Origin: Planctomycetota bacterium
Lineage (GTDB): Bacteria; Planctomycetota; UBA1135; GCA-002748355
Length of the DNA stretch: 39,258 bases
Reading direction: 5' to 3'
NCBI GenBank assembly: GCA_026984035.1
Contig: JALSSW010000159.1
Location: forward strand, 1-39,258
Part shown: positions 9,067 to 17,401 of the stretch, piece by piece
How the letters are laid out: each line of letters begins with the position of its first letter
How positions within the stretch are numbered: the first letter of the stretch is position 1
Made by a program: the position numbers and the translations under genes
The notes under the pieces: model-generated
Seen by the model: the letters and a program-made list of their open reading frames with translations, nothing else
Database searches by the model: none
Told to the model about the DNA's origin: nothing

Positions 9067-9486
9067 ATGATCGGTCCCTTCACCTCCCTCGCCGGCAACG
9101 AATCTCCCCCATACCTTGAGATGATTGGCTTTTTGGGGGCTACGGTTCTCATGCTCATTTTTGTTGTGTGGGCGATTAAAAGGGGAAAGAGGCGCCTGCA
9201 TATCATTTTGGCCCTCTGCACCTTTCCCGTGTTATTCGGGGCGATTCATTACGCAGGAGCCATGGATGCTTATTGGAATTTCCCTCCCTTGCCCCTTCGA
9301 GTCCACCTGAGCTTTGCGGTCGCAGCAACGGTCTTTGTCTTTCTGGTGGCCTTTTCCGGGGTTCTCCATCTAAGGGGGCTGGTTTCCAAGCGCTTTCATG
9401 CTCGTCTTGCTTGGTCGTTTTTGGGGCTGGTCCTCCTTGCCAGCATGACTGGAGTATGGATTTTCATCGTGGGGGAGCCGAAATAG
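9067..9486 (+). CDS. Small four-helix membrane protein, DUF420/b561-like
   Basis: About 139 residues with four predicted membrane helices (roughly 20-40, 47-65, 78-100 and 110-132). Conserved-looking histidines sit near helix ends: RRLHIILA, AIHYAGA, RVHLSFA and RFHARLAW. The pattern of a short Arg/Lys/His loop between helices and a C-terminal MTGVWIFIV helix resembles DUF420 and cytochrome-b561-like proteins, where such His residues can ligate heme. That link is by pattern only. The start is uncertain: GGAAGG directly abuts ATG 9067, and an in-frame TTG at 9037 would add 10 residues. It stands between cheB and a signal peptidase with gaps of about 80-100 bases, so it is probably its own unit. 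Confidence 0.55.
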   Translation: MIGPFTSLAGNESPPYLEMIGFLGATVLMLIFVVWAIKRGKRRLHIILALCTFPVLFGAIHYAGAMDAYWNFPPLPLRVHLSFAVAATVFVFLVAFSGVLHLRGLVSKRFHARLAWSFLGLVLLASMTGVWIFIVGEPK

Positions 9487-9587
9487 CGCCTTGTGTTTTT
9501 GTCTTTTGGGGGGACAGGAGCAATGAAAAAAGCGGCTTTTGCCTGAAACTTTCCGAGTAACACGAAGCCTTTAGCCTTCACCCTTCC

Positions 9588-10175
9588 TTGGCCGATAGGG
9601 GAGGAGTGGAACCTTCTGCCTTAGATCAAACGTCATCCTCTCAGGGCCCGATACAAAAAAAACTTGGGCAAAGAGGGATCTTGCTTTCGCTGTTGGCAGG
9701 AGACTTTGTACGGGTGGGCATCCTGCTCCTTATCTTCCAGGTTTTTGCCCTCCAACTATCCGTGGTCCGAGGCTCCTCTATGCTGCCCAATATCCACGAC
9801 GGCGATCGCCTCCTCGTGGATAAATACAGCTATGCCTTGACCGACATCCAACGCTTTGATGTCGTCATTTTGGCTTGTCCTGTGAATAAGGGAGTGGACT
9901 ATGTGAAGCGGGTCGTTGGGATGCCCGGAGATCGCATTGTTCTGGATCAAGGGAAGCTCATCGTTAATGGAAGGGAGCTCCCTGAGGAATTTGGTTTTGT
10001 TCCCGACCACAATTCTTTTGGGCTTTGGGTCGTCCCGGAAGGGCAGTATTTTGTGCTTGGTGACAATCGACCGGTTTCCTCCGATTCCAGAGAGGGTTGG
10101 TTTGTCAAAAAGGCCTTGATCAAGGGTAAGGTTCGAGCCTGCATTTGGCCCCCGACCAGTTTAAAAGTGTTTTGA
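9588..10175 (+). CDS. lepB: Signal peptidase I
   Basis: A protein of up to 195 residues that cleaves Sec signal peptides on the outer face of the inner membrane. One N-terminal membrane anchor (about 32-57) is followed by box B RGSSMLPNI with nucleophile Ser64 and box D DYVKRVVGMPGD with general base Lys107. Box E GDNRPVSSDSREGW contains the family GDN-x-SxDSR signature. A single anchor and short catalytic region resemble Gram-positive-type or alternative type I peptidases more than the 324-residue two-anchor E. coli enzyme. The start is not certain: no ATG precedes the anchor. TTG 9588 lacks a good ribosome-binding site; GTG 9606 follows AGGGGAGG almost without spacing. Its many clients would include the secreted proteins encoded elsewhere in this window. 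Confidence 0.9.
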   Translation: MADRGGVEPSALDQTSSSQGPIQKKLGQRGILLSLLAGDFVRVGILLLIFQVFALQLSVVRGSSMLPNIHDGDRLLVDKYSYALTDIQRFDVVILACPVNKGVDYVKRVVGMPGDRIVLDQGKLIVNGRELPEEFGFVPDHNSFGLWVVPEGQYFVLGDNRPVSSDSREGWFVKKALIKGKVRACIWPPTSLKVF

Positions 10176-10216
10176 GCGATCTTGCCACCGGATGATTGTG
10201 AGGCGAGGATGCTCTC

Positions 10217-10882
10217 ATGCAGCCAACCATTAAAAAGTCCCTTTGGATCGTAGGAGGGACCCAAGGCATCGGCCGGCACCTGAAGGAAAGTCTCTGGGAG
10301 GAGTATCAAGTCCTTTCCTTCTCCCGAAGGGAGGGACAAGATTTTGCAGAGGAATCTGTGGTCCAGTCACTGCTTTCCACGCATGGTGCTCCCTTTGCTT
10401 GGATCCATTGTCCAGGTTCTTTTTTGGAGCGGAATCTCTTGGAGACTCGGCCTGACGAATGGGAGGCTCTGCTGCGATCCAATCTCTGGACCTTTCTTGT
10501 TGCGGCTCGTGTTCTTTTGCCGGCGATGGGGGAGAAGGGCGAGGGGCGTATCCTGGCATTTGGGGCTTCTGCTTTGAAACAAAGGAGTGCGAAACTTAGG
10601 GGGCCTGCTTACTTCGCGGTAAAGGAGGCTCTTTTTTCTGTGGTGCAGAGTCTTGCAAAGGAGTGGGCGCCCCGGGGGGTGCTTCTCAATCTGATTTCTC
10701 CGGGATTGATTGCCCATGAACACAGCGTGCAGGAGAGTCAAGAGCGGATGAAAGGCAAGGTTCCTCTTGGCCGCCTTGGGACCCCGAGGGATTTGGTGGG
10801 GCTGGTGCGTCTTCTGTTGTCCCCGGAAGGCGGATACTTGGTCGGCCAGGAGCTAGTGGTGGATGGAGGACTGTCCTTATAG
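10217..10882 (+). CDS. Short-chain dehydrogenase/reductase (FabG-like)
   Basis: A 221-residue SDR with the nucleotide-binding motif GGTQGIG (13-19), catalytic Ser118 (GASAL), Tyr132 and Lys136 (YFAVK), and the C-terminal LVVDGGLS typical of the classical family. It should be a cytoplasmic NAD(P)H-dependent oxidoreductase. The usual NAG motif is replaced by CPG (IHCPGSF). It is about 25 residues shorter than FabG, mostly between the cofactor motif and the fourth strand. ATG 10217 is preceded by GGCGAGG 8 bases upstream. Its stop lies only 19 bases from the stop of the convergent FAH-family gene. The substrate cannot be told from sequence. Confidence 0.85.
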   Translation: MQPTIKKSLWIVGGTQGIGRHLKESLWEEYQVLSFSRREGQDFAEESVVQSLLSTHGAPFAWIHCPGSFLERNLLETRPDEWEALLRSNLWTFLVAARVLLPAMGEKGEGRILAFGASALKQRSAKLRGPAYFAVKEALFSVVQSLAKEWAPRGVLLNLISPGLIAHEHSVQESQERMKGKVPLGRLGTPRDLVGLVRLLLSPEGGYLVGQELVVDGGLSL

Positions 10883-10901
10883 GTCTGAATCATTGAGGAG
10901 C

Positions 10902-11795
10902 TTATGTCCCCATGGGATTCCGGAGGATGCCGATGCGTTCAATCTCGACCTCAACCACCATGCCCGGCTCCAAGGGACTCACTCCTTCGGGGGTTCCGGT
11001 GAAGATGAGATCTCCGGGCCTAAGGGTCGTGTATCGGGATAACTCCGCGAGGATTCGATGCACTCGGTGAACGAGAAGAGAGGTCCTGGAGATCTGTCGT
11101 ATTTGGCCATCCACTCGAACTTGGATCTCCAAGTCAGGGGTGGCATCTTCTGGAGGCTGCCCTTCGAAAAGATCTTCAAAGGGTACGACCCAGGGGCCTA
11201 ATGGACCGAAACCATTGATGCTCTTGGCTCGGACCCAAGGCCAAGCTCGCTCCCGATCCTTTTTTTGCAAGCTGCGAGCGGTGAGGTCGTTTCCGATGGT
11301 CCAACCGGCGATGTGGCCGCCGGCTTCCTCTTCCGGGATCCTGTGCCCCTTCTTTCCGATGATAAGCACAAGCTCGCCTTCATGATCAATCCTGCCGAGG
11401 TCTTGGGGGAGAGGGACCTCTGCTCCGTCGGCAATCAGGCATTCAGGCAGTTTGTTGAAGAACATTGGCTCTTTTGGTGGTTCAGCCCCAAACTCGCGGG
11501 CATGGGCGGCGTAGTTCTTTCCCAGGCAGAGAACCTTGGAAGGTTGCGGGATGGGGAGGAGGAAGGCTGCCGGGCATTCCATCCTGGTTTGCGGGCCAAG
11601 CTTTTTTTGAAGATCTTGGAGCCCGGAACCCCAAAGCTTCCCCTCTCTGAGGCAGGCGATGGGATCTTGGGCTTCGTCTCCAAGAACGGATCCTAAATCA
11701 TGCCATTCACCCTCCAAGAGGTAGCCGATTCGAAGGAGGGGGGGGCGATGTGCTTGAAAGCGAAACCAAGCTCTTTTTGGCAAAGGCCCCCTCAT
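10902..11795 (-). CDS. Fumarylacetoacetate hydrolase (FAH) family protein
   Basis: A 297-residue protein with the FAH C-terminal catalytic fold. LCLGKNYAAHARE opens the domain, metal ligands fit Glu139 and Glu141 (DHEGELVL) and Asp170 (GNDLTAR), and FTGTPEGVSPL plus an EVEIERIG end are standard. FAH-family enzymes are metal-dependent C-C hydrolases, decarboxylases or isomerases acting on beta-dicarbonyl or acylpyruvate compounds in aromatic degradation; the substrate is not evident. I chose ATG 11795 because its first base is the last base of the upstream gene's stop (TAATG), giving translational coupling. Upstream in-frame TTG and GTG codons lie inside the preceding gene. The fragmentary kynA at the window start is a tempting but distant aromatic-degradation link. 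Confidence 0.88.
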   Translation of the reverse strand: MRGPLPKRAWFRFQAHRPPLLRIGYLLEGEWHDLGSVLGDEAQDPIACLREGKLWGSGLQDLQKKLGPQTRMECPAAFLLPIPQPSKVLCLGKNYAAHAREFGAEPPKEPMFFNKLPECLIADGAEVPLPQDLGRIDHEGELVLIIGKKGHRIPEEEAGGHIAGWTIGNDLTARSLQKKDRERAWPWVRAKSINGFGPLGPWVVPFEDLFEGQPPEDATPDLEIQVRVDGQIRQISRTSLLVHRVHRILAELSRYTTLRPGDLIFTGTPEGVSPLEPGMVVEVEIERIGILRNPMGT

Positions 11796-13393
11796 TACTG
11801 GGCCAGTGCCAAAAGGGCGTATGCGGTGCAAAGCGTTGGGCTCCCCTCCCACCAACGGCTGTTCCTATCATTGACCCAAAACCCTTCTTTCTTCTGAAGA
11901 GATTTGAGTTTGGCGCTGAGGAGTTTGCGCCAATCTTGTCCAGCGATTTTGTTGATTCCGGCAAGGGAGAGGGCGCGGGCAAGGGTGAGATAATAGTAGT
12001 AGAGCCCTTGGTATTTGGCCTTTTCTCCAAGGGATGGCTTGGATCCGGGATTGACGTCCAGGGTAAAATTCTTGGTGCACCAAGCAAGGGCGGACCGAAG
12101 CCGAAGATCGCTTTTTGGGAGGCCTGCGAGGGCGTAGCACTTGAGGAGGGCGTAGGTCATCGAACCGTAGGAGCGGGGGGATTGGCTACCATCGGAGTTG
12201 TCATCGTAGCCAGCGGAGGAAACCCCGGGATAATAAGCGGAGCCGCCGTCATTCCCGGCCCTTACGGGGACCTTTCGGCCGTCTTCTGTTTTTCGAGTGG
12301 TTTTCCATGACCCAGGTCCACCGAGGTTTTGGGAACGCCGTAAAAAGATCAGAGCTTTTTGAATCGCCTCGTCCTGGGGAGTCAAGCCGGCAAGTCGAAG
12401 GGCTTCGATGGCCATCTGAGTATTGGAAACATCTCCCCGCCGATCTCCACCATAGCCGATGGAGCCATAGTCCCGGTCGCTTGGCCGGTATCCATTACGC
12501 TCGATATTTTGGATGGATAGAATAAAGTCCTTTGCCTTTTGAATGGCCACTTTGGCTTCTTTACTGGGGATCGCCGAGAGTGCAAGGACTGCCGCGCAGG
12601 TAACATAGTTGGGGAGTTCCGGGGAGAAGCTGCCGTCCTTGCGCTGGGACTTCAGTAAAAAAGTTACGCCCTGCTCGAGGATCTTTTTTTCGTGGGCATT
12701 GCGCTGGGCTGAGGGTTTGCTGGCGAGAGCTGCAAGGCAAAGCGAAGTGGTTCCTGGGTCAGGGACCAATTTGTTTTTCCCGATAGGGATAAACCACATC
12801 CCCTGTTTTTGTTGGCTCAGCAGCCAGTCCAGGGCTTTTTGCTGAAAGGGGAGAAAGGCTCCAGCCTCTGTCCTGCTGAGCGCTTTCTTTTTCCCTGTGA
12901 GAAGTTCGTATGTCCCCACGGCTCTGAGGAGCAGGCTGATGGGGTCGGTTCCATCCAAGGAAGAGAGCTTTTGCGGATTGAAGGGAGATTGAAGGGCTTC
13001 GGGTCCAGCGGCTCGGAGAAGAGCCACTCGGGTTTCTTTTTGGACGAGGGGTTCTGTGTCGAGGAGTTTCAAGGCTTCCAGGACCCAACGTGTCGTCTCG
13101 ATTTTTTCCTTGAGCTCGGTTTCTTTTCCGAAGAGTCCCTTTGGTCCGCGCCCCCGAAAAATGATGGCTAAGGGTTTTCTCATCAGGGGGCCGTCTTCGA
13201 GGCTGTAATGGCGGTGGGAATGGATGAGGGAGCAGATGTATTGGGCGGCCTCGCGCACACTCCCGGTTCCTTTTTTGTCGATCAAAAGGATGAGTTGGTC
13301 GATCCGGGATTTGACCAGTTTGATCTGGGTCGGCCGAGGGCCTTGGGGGATCAGTAAAGCAGTAACAAGGAGAAGGGGACTTGAAAGTAACAT
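11795..13393 (-). CDS. Secreted prenyltransferase/squalene-oxidase-repeat protein
   Basis: A 532-residue protein with an N-terminal signal peptide (MLLSSPLLLVTALLIPQ). From about residue 180 on it has repeated helical units of the alpha/alpha barrel kind: ALDWLLSQQKQGMW, GVTFLLKSQRKDGSF, KDFILSIQ and ALIFLRRSQ, each followed by a Gly-rich turn and a T/N-x-ALEAL-type helix. GGDRRGDVSNTQMAIEAL is a hallmark of bacterial proteins of this fold. No DxDD motif of squalene-hopene cyclases and no zinc site of protein prenyltransferases is visible, so it is probably not a classical cyclase. ATG 13393 was chosen because it begins the signal peptide; a longer frame to 13444 adds polar residues. It is coupled to the FAH-family gene by a TAATG junction. 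Such secreted proteins are abundant in planctomycetes; their role is unknown. Confidence 0.8.
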   Translation of the reverse strand: MLLSSPLLLVTALLIPQGPRPTQIKLVKSRIDQLILLIDKKGTGSVREAAQYICSLIHSHRHYSLEDGPLMRKPLAIIFRGRGPKGLFGKETELKEKIETTRWVLEALKLLDTEPLVQKETRVALLRAAGPEALQSPFNPQKLSSLDGTDPISLLLRAVGTYELLTGKKKALSRTEAGAFLPFQQKALDWLLSQQKQGMWFIPIGKNKLVPDPGTTSLCLAALASKPSAQRNAHEKKILEQGVTFLLKSQRKDGSFSPELPNYVTCAAVLALSAIPSKEAKVAIQKAKDFILSIQNIERNGYRPSDRDYGSIGYGGDRRGDVSNTQMAIEALRLAGLTPQDEAIQKALIFLRRSQNLGGPGSWKTTRKTEDGRKVPVRAGNDGGSAYYPGVSSAGYDDNSDGSQSPRSYGSMTYALLKCYALAGLPKSDLRLRSALAWCTKNFTLDVNPGSKPSLGEKAKYQGLYYYYLTLARALSLAGINKIAGQDWRKLLSAKLKSLQKKEGFWVNDRNSRWWEGSPTLCTAYALLALAQ

Positions 13394-13556
13394 GAATGAA
13401 TTCTCTCGGTTGGGAGTGGAAGACGTGCGAAAGCCTCCCCACAATACGGATCCCTAGCCCTCTCTGGCCAGATGGATTCGGGATTTGAACGAAAGTTTGG
13501 GTCAATGGTTCATCATGAAATGCGAATCAGGGGCCTCCCTGACGCTGCATGATCTC

Positions 13557-13581
13557 AGGAATCATCCCGGGTAGGATTCCT
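13557..13581 (+). repeat. Inverted repeat over the DUF2064-dap translation start
   Basis: Arms AGGAATC (13557-13563) and GATTCCT (13575-13581) are perfect reverse complements, and the spacer contains the palindrome CCCGGG (13566-13571). The element ends 2 bases before the ATG at 13584 and contains that gene's only plausible ribosome-binding site (AGGA, 13573-13576). It could be an operator or an RNA hairpin that hides the site. Arm length is modest, so chance is possible. Confidence 0.4.
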
Positions 13582-13583
13582 CC

Positions 13584-14267
13584 ATGGCTTCAAAACCCTT
13601 ACTTCTCCTCTTTGGTAGGACTCCCCGAGAAGGGGAAGTAAAGACCCGCCTCTGTCCCCCTTTGAGCGCTGCTGGAGCGGCCGGACTCTATGAGGCATTT
13701 TTGGTCGATGTCTGTGCGGGGGCGAAACGCCTTGAATTGGCCCTTGGATGCACAGTTCGCCTGGCTCTCACGGGCCAACCCGCGCCCGGCTTGGGAGAAA
13801 AAATGGGTGTCCCTCTTTGTCCGCAGCGGGGAGCGGATTTGGGGGAGCGGATGGAGGAGGCCTTTCGAGAGGGTTTTGCGGAGGGTTTTGGACCCATTGT
13901 GCTCAGGAATAGCGATTCTCCCGACTTGGAGGATGCTCGGGTGGAGGAGGCCTTTCAGCTTTTGGAAGGTGGGGCCTGTGAATTGGTCCTTGGACCCGAC
14001 CTGGGGGGGGGATATTACTTGATCGGCCTTGGGCATCCGGAGCCTTCCCTCTTTCGGGGGCTCCCTCTGGGGGATCATTCAGAGGGGGGCAGTGTCTTTC
14101 GACGGACCCTGGATCATGCTCTAGCTTTAGGGCTTCGCGTCTCTATTCTCAAAGCCGCCCTCGACGTGGATCTCCCCTCCGATCTCGAAGTTCTCCAAAA
14201 ACGTCTCAGGACATCACCCCACTTGGCTCCCAATACCGCCGCATGGCTGGATGGAGGAATCCGATGA
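13584..14267 (+). CDS. TIGR04282/DUF2064 family glycosyltransferase-like protein
   Basis: A 227-residue member of the DUF2064 family, which shares the GT-A nucleotidyl/glycosyltransferase fold. FGRTPREGEVKTRL near the N-terminus is the family's usual phosphate-binding start, RNSDSPDL is the acidic DxPxL-type metal motif, GPDLGGGYYLIGL is a strongly conserved segment, and ALDVDLPSDLEVL closes the domain. Family members are often near glycosyltransferases or cofactor genes, and their reaction is not settled. The gene's TGA overlaps the dapC ATG (ATGA at 14264-14267), so it is co-translated with the lysine operon, though a biochemical link is not obvious. The ATG at 13584 is overlaid by an inverted repeat. 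Confidence 0.83.
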   Translation: MASKPLLLLFGRTPREGEVKTRLCPPLSAAGAAGLYEAFLVDVCAGAKRLELALGCTVRLALTGQPAPGLGEKMGVPLCPQRGADLGERMEEAFREGFAEGFGPIVLRNSDSPDLEDARVEEAFQLLEGGACELVLGPDLGGGYYLIGLGHPEPSLFRGLPLGDHSEGGSVFRRTLDHALALGLRVSILKAALDVDLPSDLEVLQKRLRTSPHLAPNTAAWLDGGIR

Positions 14268-15424
14268 ATGAACGCATTCTGGCTCTAAAGCCCTATCCCA
14301 TGTTGGAGCTTGCCCGCCGCAAGAAGGCTCTCGAGGAGCAGGGAGTGGAGGTCTTTGATTTCGGAACGGGCGATCCCAAGGAAGCAACGGCTCCATTGAT
14401 CCGAGAGGCCCTGCAGGCAGCAGTCCCAAGGGTGTCCCAATACCCGAGCGTGAAGGGAGAGGCGGAACTGCGGAGGGTTTTTTGCAGATGGTTCGAGGGG
14501 CGTTTTGGTGTTTCTCTGGATCCCGAGACCCAGGCCCTCCCGAGCAGGGGAAGCAAGGAGGCGATTTTCCATCTTCCCCTGGTCCTTGTGGATCCGAGCC
14601 GGGAGAGGGATACGGTCGTTTTTCCGAGACCAGGGTACCCTGTGATGGAGATCGGAAGTCTTTATGCCGGGGCCAAGACCTATCCTGTCCCCCTCCATGC
14701 GGCCAATGACTACCTCATGCGCCCTGATTTAGTTCCCCCAGAAGTCTTGGATAAGGCCGCAATCGTCTGGTTGAACTATCCCCACAATCCCACAGGGCGG
14801 GATTTGCCTGATGATCTGTTCCGGGCTTGGGTTGAAGCTCGGGAGCGGCATGGGTTTATTCTCTGCTCCGATGAGTGTTACACGGAAATCTACTTTGGAA
14901 AGAAACCCAGAAGTCTGCTCGAATTCGGTGGAGAGGGCTGTCTTGCCTTTCATTCGTTGTCGAAGCGTTCGGGAATGACGGGCTATCGCTCAGGAATGGT
15001 TTGTGGGGATGCGGGCCTCCTCGATCTTTACAGCCGTTGCCGCGCGGGAATGGGGCAGGCGATGCCTGTCTATGAGCAGGCGGCGAGCCAAGCAGCTTGG
15101 GGGGATGAGGTCCATGTCGAAGAACGTCGGGAGATCTTTCGGCAGAAACGAGAAGTCATGCTTGAGGGGCTGCGGGCGCGGGGTTTTACAGTTCTCGAAA
15201 CGACTTCGACCTTCTATCTTTGGGTGGCCTGCCCTCCAGGACTTTTGGATCTAGAGCTGGCCAAGAGACTCCTTGAAAAGGGAGTCATTGTTTCGCCCGG
15301 TTCGTTTTTCGGTCCTGGAAACGAGGAGTGGTTTCGCTTCGCGCTTGTGCCTGGCGTGGAAGATTGTAAGCGGGCCCTGGAGTGTATTCCGACGATAGAA
15401 GCACTCTCGGGAAATTCGGAATGA
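14264..15424 (+). CDS. dapC: Succinyldiaminopimelate aminotransferase (class I/II PLP enzyme)
   Basis: A 386-residue PLP aminotransferase. The Schiff-base lysine is Lys234 in SLSKRSGMTGYRSG; HNPTG (174-178), DECY (203-206) and Arg242 complete the cofactor site. The N-terminus LKPYPMLELARRKK and PSVKGEAELR fit the DapC group of the aspartate aminotransferase superfamily. DapC makes N-succinyl-LL-diaminopimelate from the 6-oxo precursor using glutamate. Assignment to DapC rather than another aminotransferase rests mainly on dapD and dapE following directly. ATG 14264 has GGAGG 7 bases upstream and overlaps the previous stop; an ATG at 14243 inside the upstream gene lacks such a site. Confidence 0.85.
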   Translation: MNERILALKPYPMLELARRKKALEEQGVEVFDFGTGDPKEATAPLIREALQAAVPRVSQYPSVKGEAELRRVFCRWFEGRFGVSLDPETQALPSRGSKEAIFHLPLVLVDPSRERDTVVFPRPGYPVMEIGSLYAGAKTYPVPLHAANDYLMRPDLVPPEVLDKAAIVWLNYPHNPTGRDLPDDLFRAWVEARERHGFILCSDECYTEIYFGKKPRSLLEFGGEGCLAFHSLSKRSGMTGYRSGMVCGDAGLLDLYSRCRAGMGQAMPVYEQAASQAAWGDEVHVEERREIFRQKREVMLEGLRARGFTVLETTSTFYLWVACPPGLLDLELAKRLLEKGVIVSPGSFFGPGNEEWFRFALVPGVEDCKRALECIPTIEALSGNSE

Positions 15425-15455
15425 GCCCAGTGGTAAAGAGGGAAGAGGAAAGAAC

Positions 15456-16283
15456 ATGACAAACAAAGCAGACAAAAGGCAGGTGCTGATCGAGGAAGTT
15501 TTTGCCGATCGAAGCTTGTTGGAGAGCGAAAACCATAGGCGGGCGATTCACTCTGTGATCGAAGACCTGGACCAGGGGAGGCTGCGGGTCGCTGAACGGG
15601 AGGATGATGGAACATGGACGGTCCATTCCTGGATCCAAGAGGCGGTTTGTCTTTATTTCGCGATCTCGCCCATGGTGGAGGATATCGAAGCCCCGATTCC
15701 TTTTCATGACAAGGTCCCCCTCAAGCGTGATCTCGATGCTGCAGGAATCCGCGTGGTCCCAGGTGGAGTGGTTCGCTATGGCTCTTTTCTGGAAAGAGGA
15801 GTTGTGGTCATGCCCGGTTTTGTCAATATCGGCGCCTTTGTGGGGGCGGGGACCATGGTGGACACCTGGGCGACCGTCGGATCCTGCGCGCAGATCGGCA
15901 AGGGTGTTCATCTCTCCGGTGGAGTCGGGATTGGGGGTGTCCTGGAACCGCCCGGCGCCCGGCCGGTGATTATCGAGGATGATTGTTTTATTGGATCCCG
16001 CTGCGTTGTTGTGGAAGGCATGCTTATCCGCCGCGGCGCCGTTCTCGGGGCCGGAGTTGTGTTGACAAAATCCACAAAGATCCTTGACGTGCGGGGCAAG
16101 GAAGCTCGAGAGGTCCAGGGTGAGATCCCCGAGAACTGTGTCGTGATTCCCGGAACGCGCCCCCGGTCCTTTCCCGCTGGAACCTATGATCTGCCCTGTG
16201 CGCTGATCATTGGGGAAAGGAGCGAGAGCACGGATAAAAAGACTTCCTTGAATGATGTTCTCAGGAGCTTCGCGCTTTCATGA
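15456..16283 (+). CDS. dapD: Tetrahydrodipicolinate N-succinyltransferase
   Basis: A 275-residue trimeric left-handed-beta-helix acyltransferase, the normal length for DapD. An N-terminal helical domain is followed by hexapeptide repeats from about residue 108: VVRYGSFLERGVVVMPGFVNIGAFVGAGTMVDTW and later IIEDDCFIGSRCVVVEGMLI, quoted here as separate landmarks of the coil. It transfers succinate from succinyl-CoA to tetrahydrodipicolinate, committing the flux to the succinylase branch of diaminopimelate and lysine synthesis. A purine-rich GAGGAAAGA precedes ATG 15456. Its stop overlaps the dapE start (ATGA, 16280-16283). DapC-DapD-DapE here form consecutive enzymes of the pathway. Confidence 0.95.
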   Translation: MTNKADKRQVLIEEVFADRSLLESENHRRAIHSVIEDLDQGRLRVAEREDDGTWTVHSWIQEAVCLYFAISPMVEDIEAPIPFHDKVPLKRDLDAAGIRVVPGGVVRYGSFLERGVVVMPGFVNIGAFVGAGTMVDTWATVGSCAQIGKGVHLSGGVGIGGVLEPPGARPVIIEDDCFIGSRCVVVEGMLIRRGAVLGAGVVLTKSTKILDVRGKEAREVQGEIPENCVVIPGTRPRSFPAGTYDLPCALIIGERSESTDKKTSLNDVLRSFALS

Positions 16284-17401
16284 GCGATGAAAAGAACCCC
16301 GACCTGAATTCCCTTGAGCGACTCCTTCTTGGGCTTCTTGCGATCCCCTCGGTCATTGGAAATGAACAGGACATCCGCCTCTTTTGCGAAGAATACTTGT
16401 CCCGCATCGGAGCCGACGAGGTTGTAGTCGCCGGCGATAACCTAGCCTTTCGTCCCCGCCCCTGGACCAAAGGCAAACCCAAACTCCTTCTTCTGGGCCA
16501 CCTGGACACGGTGCCCAGCCAAGGGGAAAACCCCCCTCGCGTAGAAGGGGATCGTATTTTCGGGCTTGGGGCCTCGGACATGAAGGGAGGGGATGCCCTC
16601 ATATTGGATCTTTGCAAGCGGGCAGTGTTGGAAGAGCCCAAAGTCGACCTGGGGTTTGTACTCTACGCCCGAGAAGAAGGCCCCTACGCGGATTCCGGGA
16701 TGCCCGAGATCGTGGCTTCGGCACCGGCTTATTTCTCCGATGTTTCCCTCGCGATCGCCATGGAGCCGACCAATGGACAATGGGAACTGGGTTGCCTCGG
16801 CACCATGCACGCCGAAGTGCGGATCAAGGGACAGGCTGCTCATTCTGCACGCCCTTGGCTTGGACATAACGCCATCCATGCTGCTGGTCCTCTCCTTGAG
16901 GCCCTTCGCAATCTTCCTGCTCGAGAGATCGAGTTTCATGGGTTGCGGTTTCAAGAAGTACTCTCAGCCACCATGGTCTCCTTTGAGGGCGCCCGTAATG
17001 TCATCCCCCCCTCCTGCACTCTCAACCTGAATTTTCGCTTTGGTCCCGATCGTAGCATTGATGATGCCAAAGCTTGGCTCGAAGCCTTTGTGGGGGACAA
17101 GCTCCAAAGCGAAGAGTTTGAACTCGAATGGAAAGATCTTTGTCCTTCGGGGCGCGTCTGCGGGGACAACACCGTTCTTCAACAGATCGAAGCGAGCGCT
17201 GGGGGGAGCCTCACCCGCAAGGCCAAACAAGCTTGGACTGATGTGGGGAGGCTCTCCGCAATGGGCATGGATGCCGTCAATCTGGGGCCTGGCGATACTT
17301 CCGAAGCTCACCAAAAAAACGAGTCCTGTTCACGGCACATTCTCCGCGAGTGCCGATCTCTCTTTCATCGATACCTTTTCGGCTCGGAGGCAAGGGATTG
17401 A
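16280..17401 (+). CDS. dapE: Succinyl-diaminopimelate desuccinylase (M20 peptidase family)
   Basis: A 373-residue M20 metallohydrolase. Metal ligands and catalytic residues fit His74 and Asp76 (HLDTVP), bridging Asp100 (GASDMKGG), Glu132-Glu133 (EEGP), Glu162 (AMEPT) and a C-terminal His in TSEAHQKNE. A lid domain with AHSARPWLGHNAI lies between. It removes succinate from N-succinyl-LL-diaminopimelate to release LL-diaminopimelate. Its length and motifs fit the actinobacterial-like DapE group as well as the proteobacterial one. The start overlaps the dapD stop, and its own TGA overlaps the TTG of the next gene. Position after dapC-dapD makes the DapE function much more likely than a general aminoacylase. 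Confidence 0.9.
   Translation: MSDEKNPDLNSLERLLLGLLAIPSVIGNEQDIRLFCEEYLSRIGADEVVVAGDNLAFRPRPWTKGKPKLLLLGHLDTVPSQGENPPRVEGDRIFGLGASDMKGGDALILDLCKRAVLEEPKVDLGFVLYAREEGPYADSGMPEIVASAPAYFSDVSLAIAMEPTNGQWELGCLGTMHAEVRIKGQAAHSARPWLGHNAIHAAGPLLEALRNLPAREIEFHGLRFQEVLSATMVSFEGARNVIPPSCTLNLNFRFGPDRSIDDAKAWLEAFVGDKLQSEEFELEWKDLCPSGRVCGDNTVLQQIEASAGGSLTRKAKQAWTDVGRLSAMGMDAVNLGPGDTSEAHQKNESCSRHILRECRSLFHRYLFGSEARD

Noticed and set aside
9523..9546. Seven-codon frame MKKAAFA before lepB, similar in style to the trkA leader
   Set aside because: AGGAG is only 2 bases from the ATG, it ends 40 bases before lepB, and no coupling is possible; likely chance.
11750..12310. Plus strand frames of 140-190 codons at 11265-11696 and 11750-12310
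   Set aside because: They lie opposite the FAH and squalene-fold genes, whose translations have clear domains; the plus frames do not.
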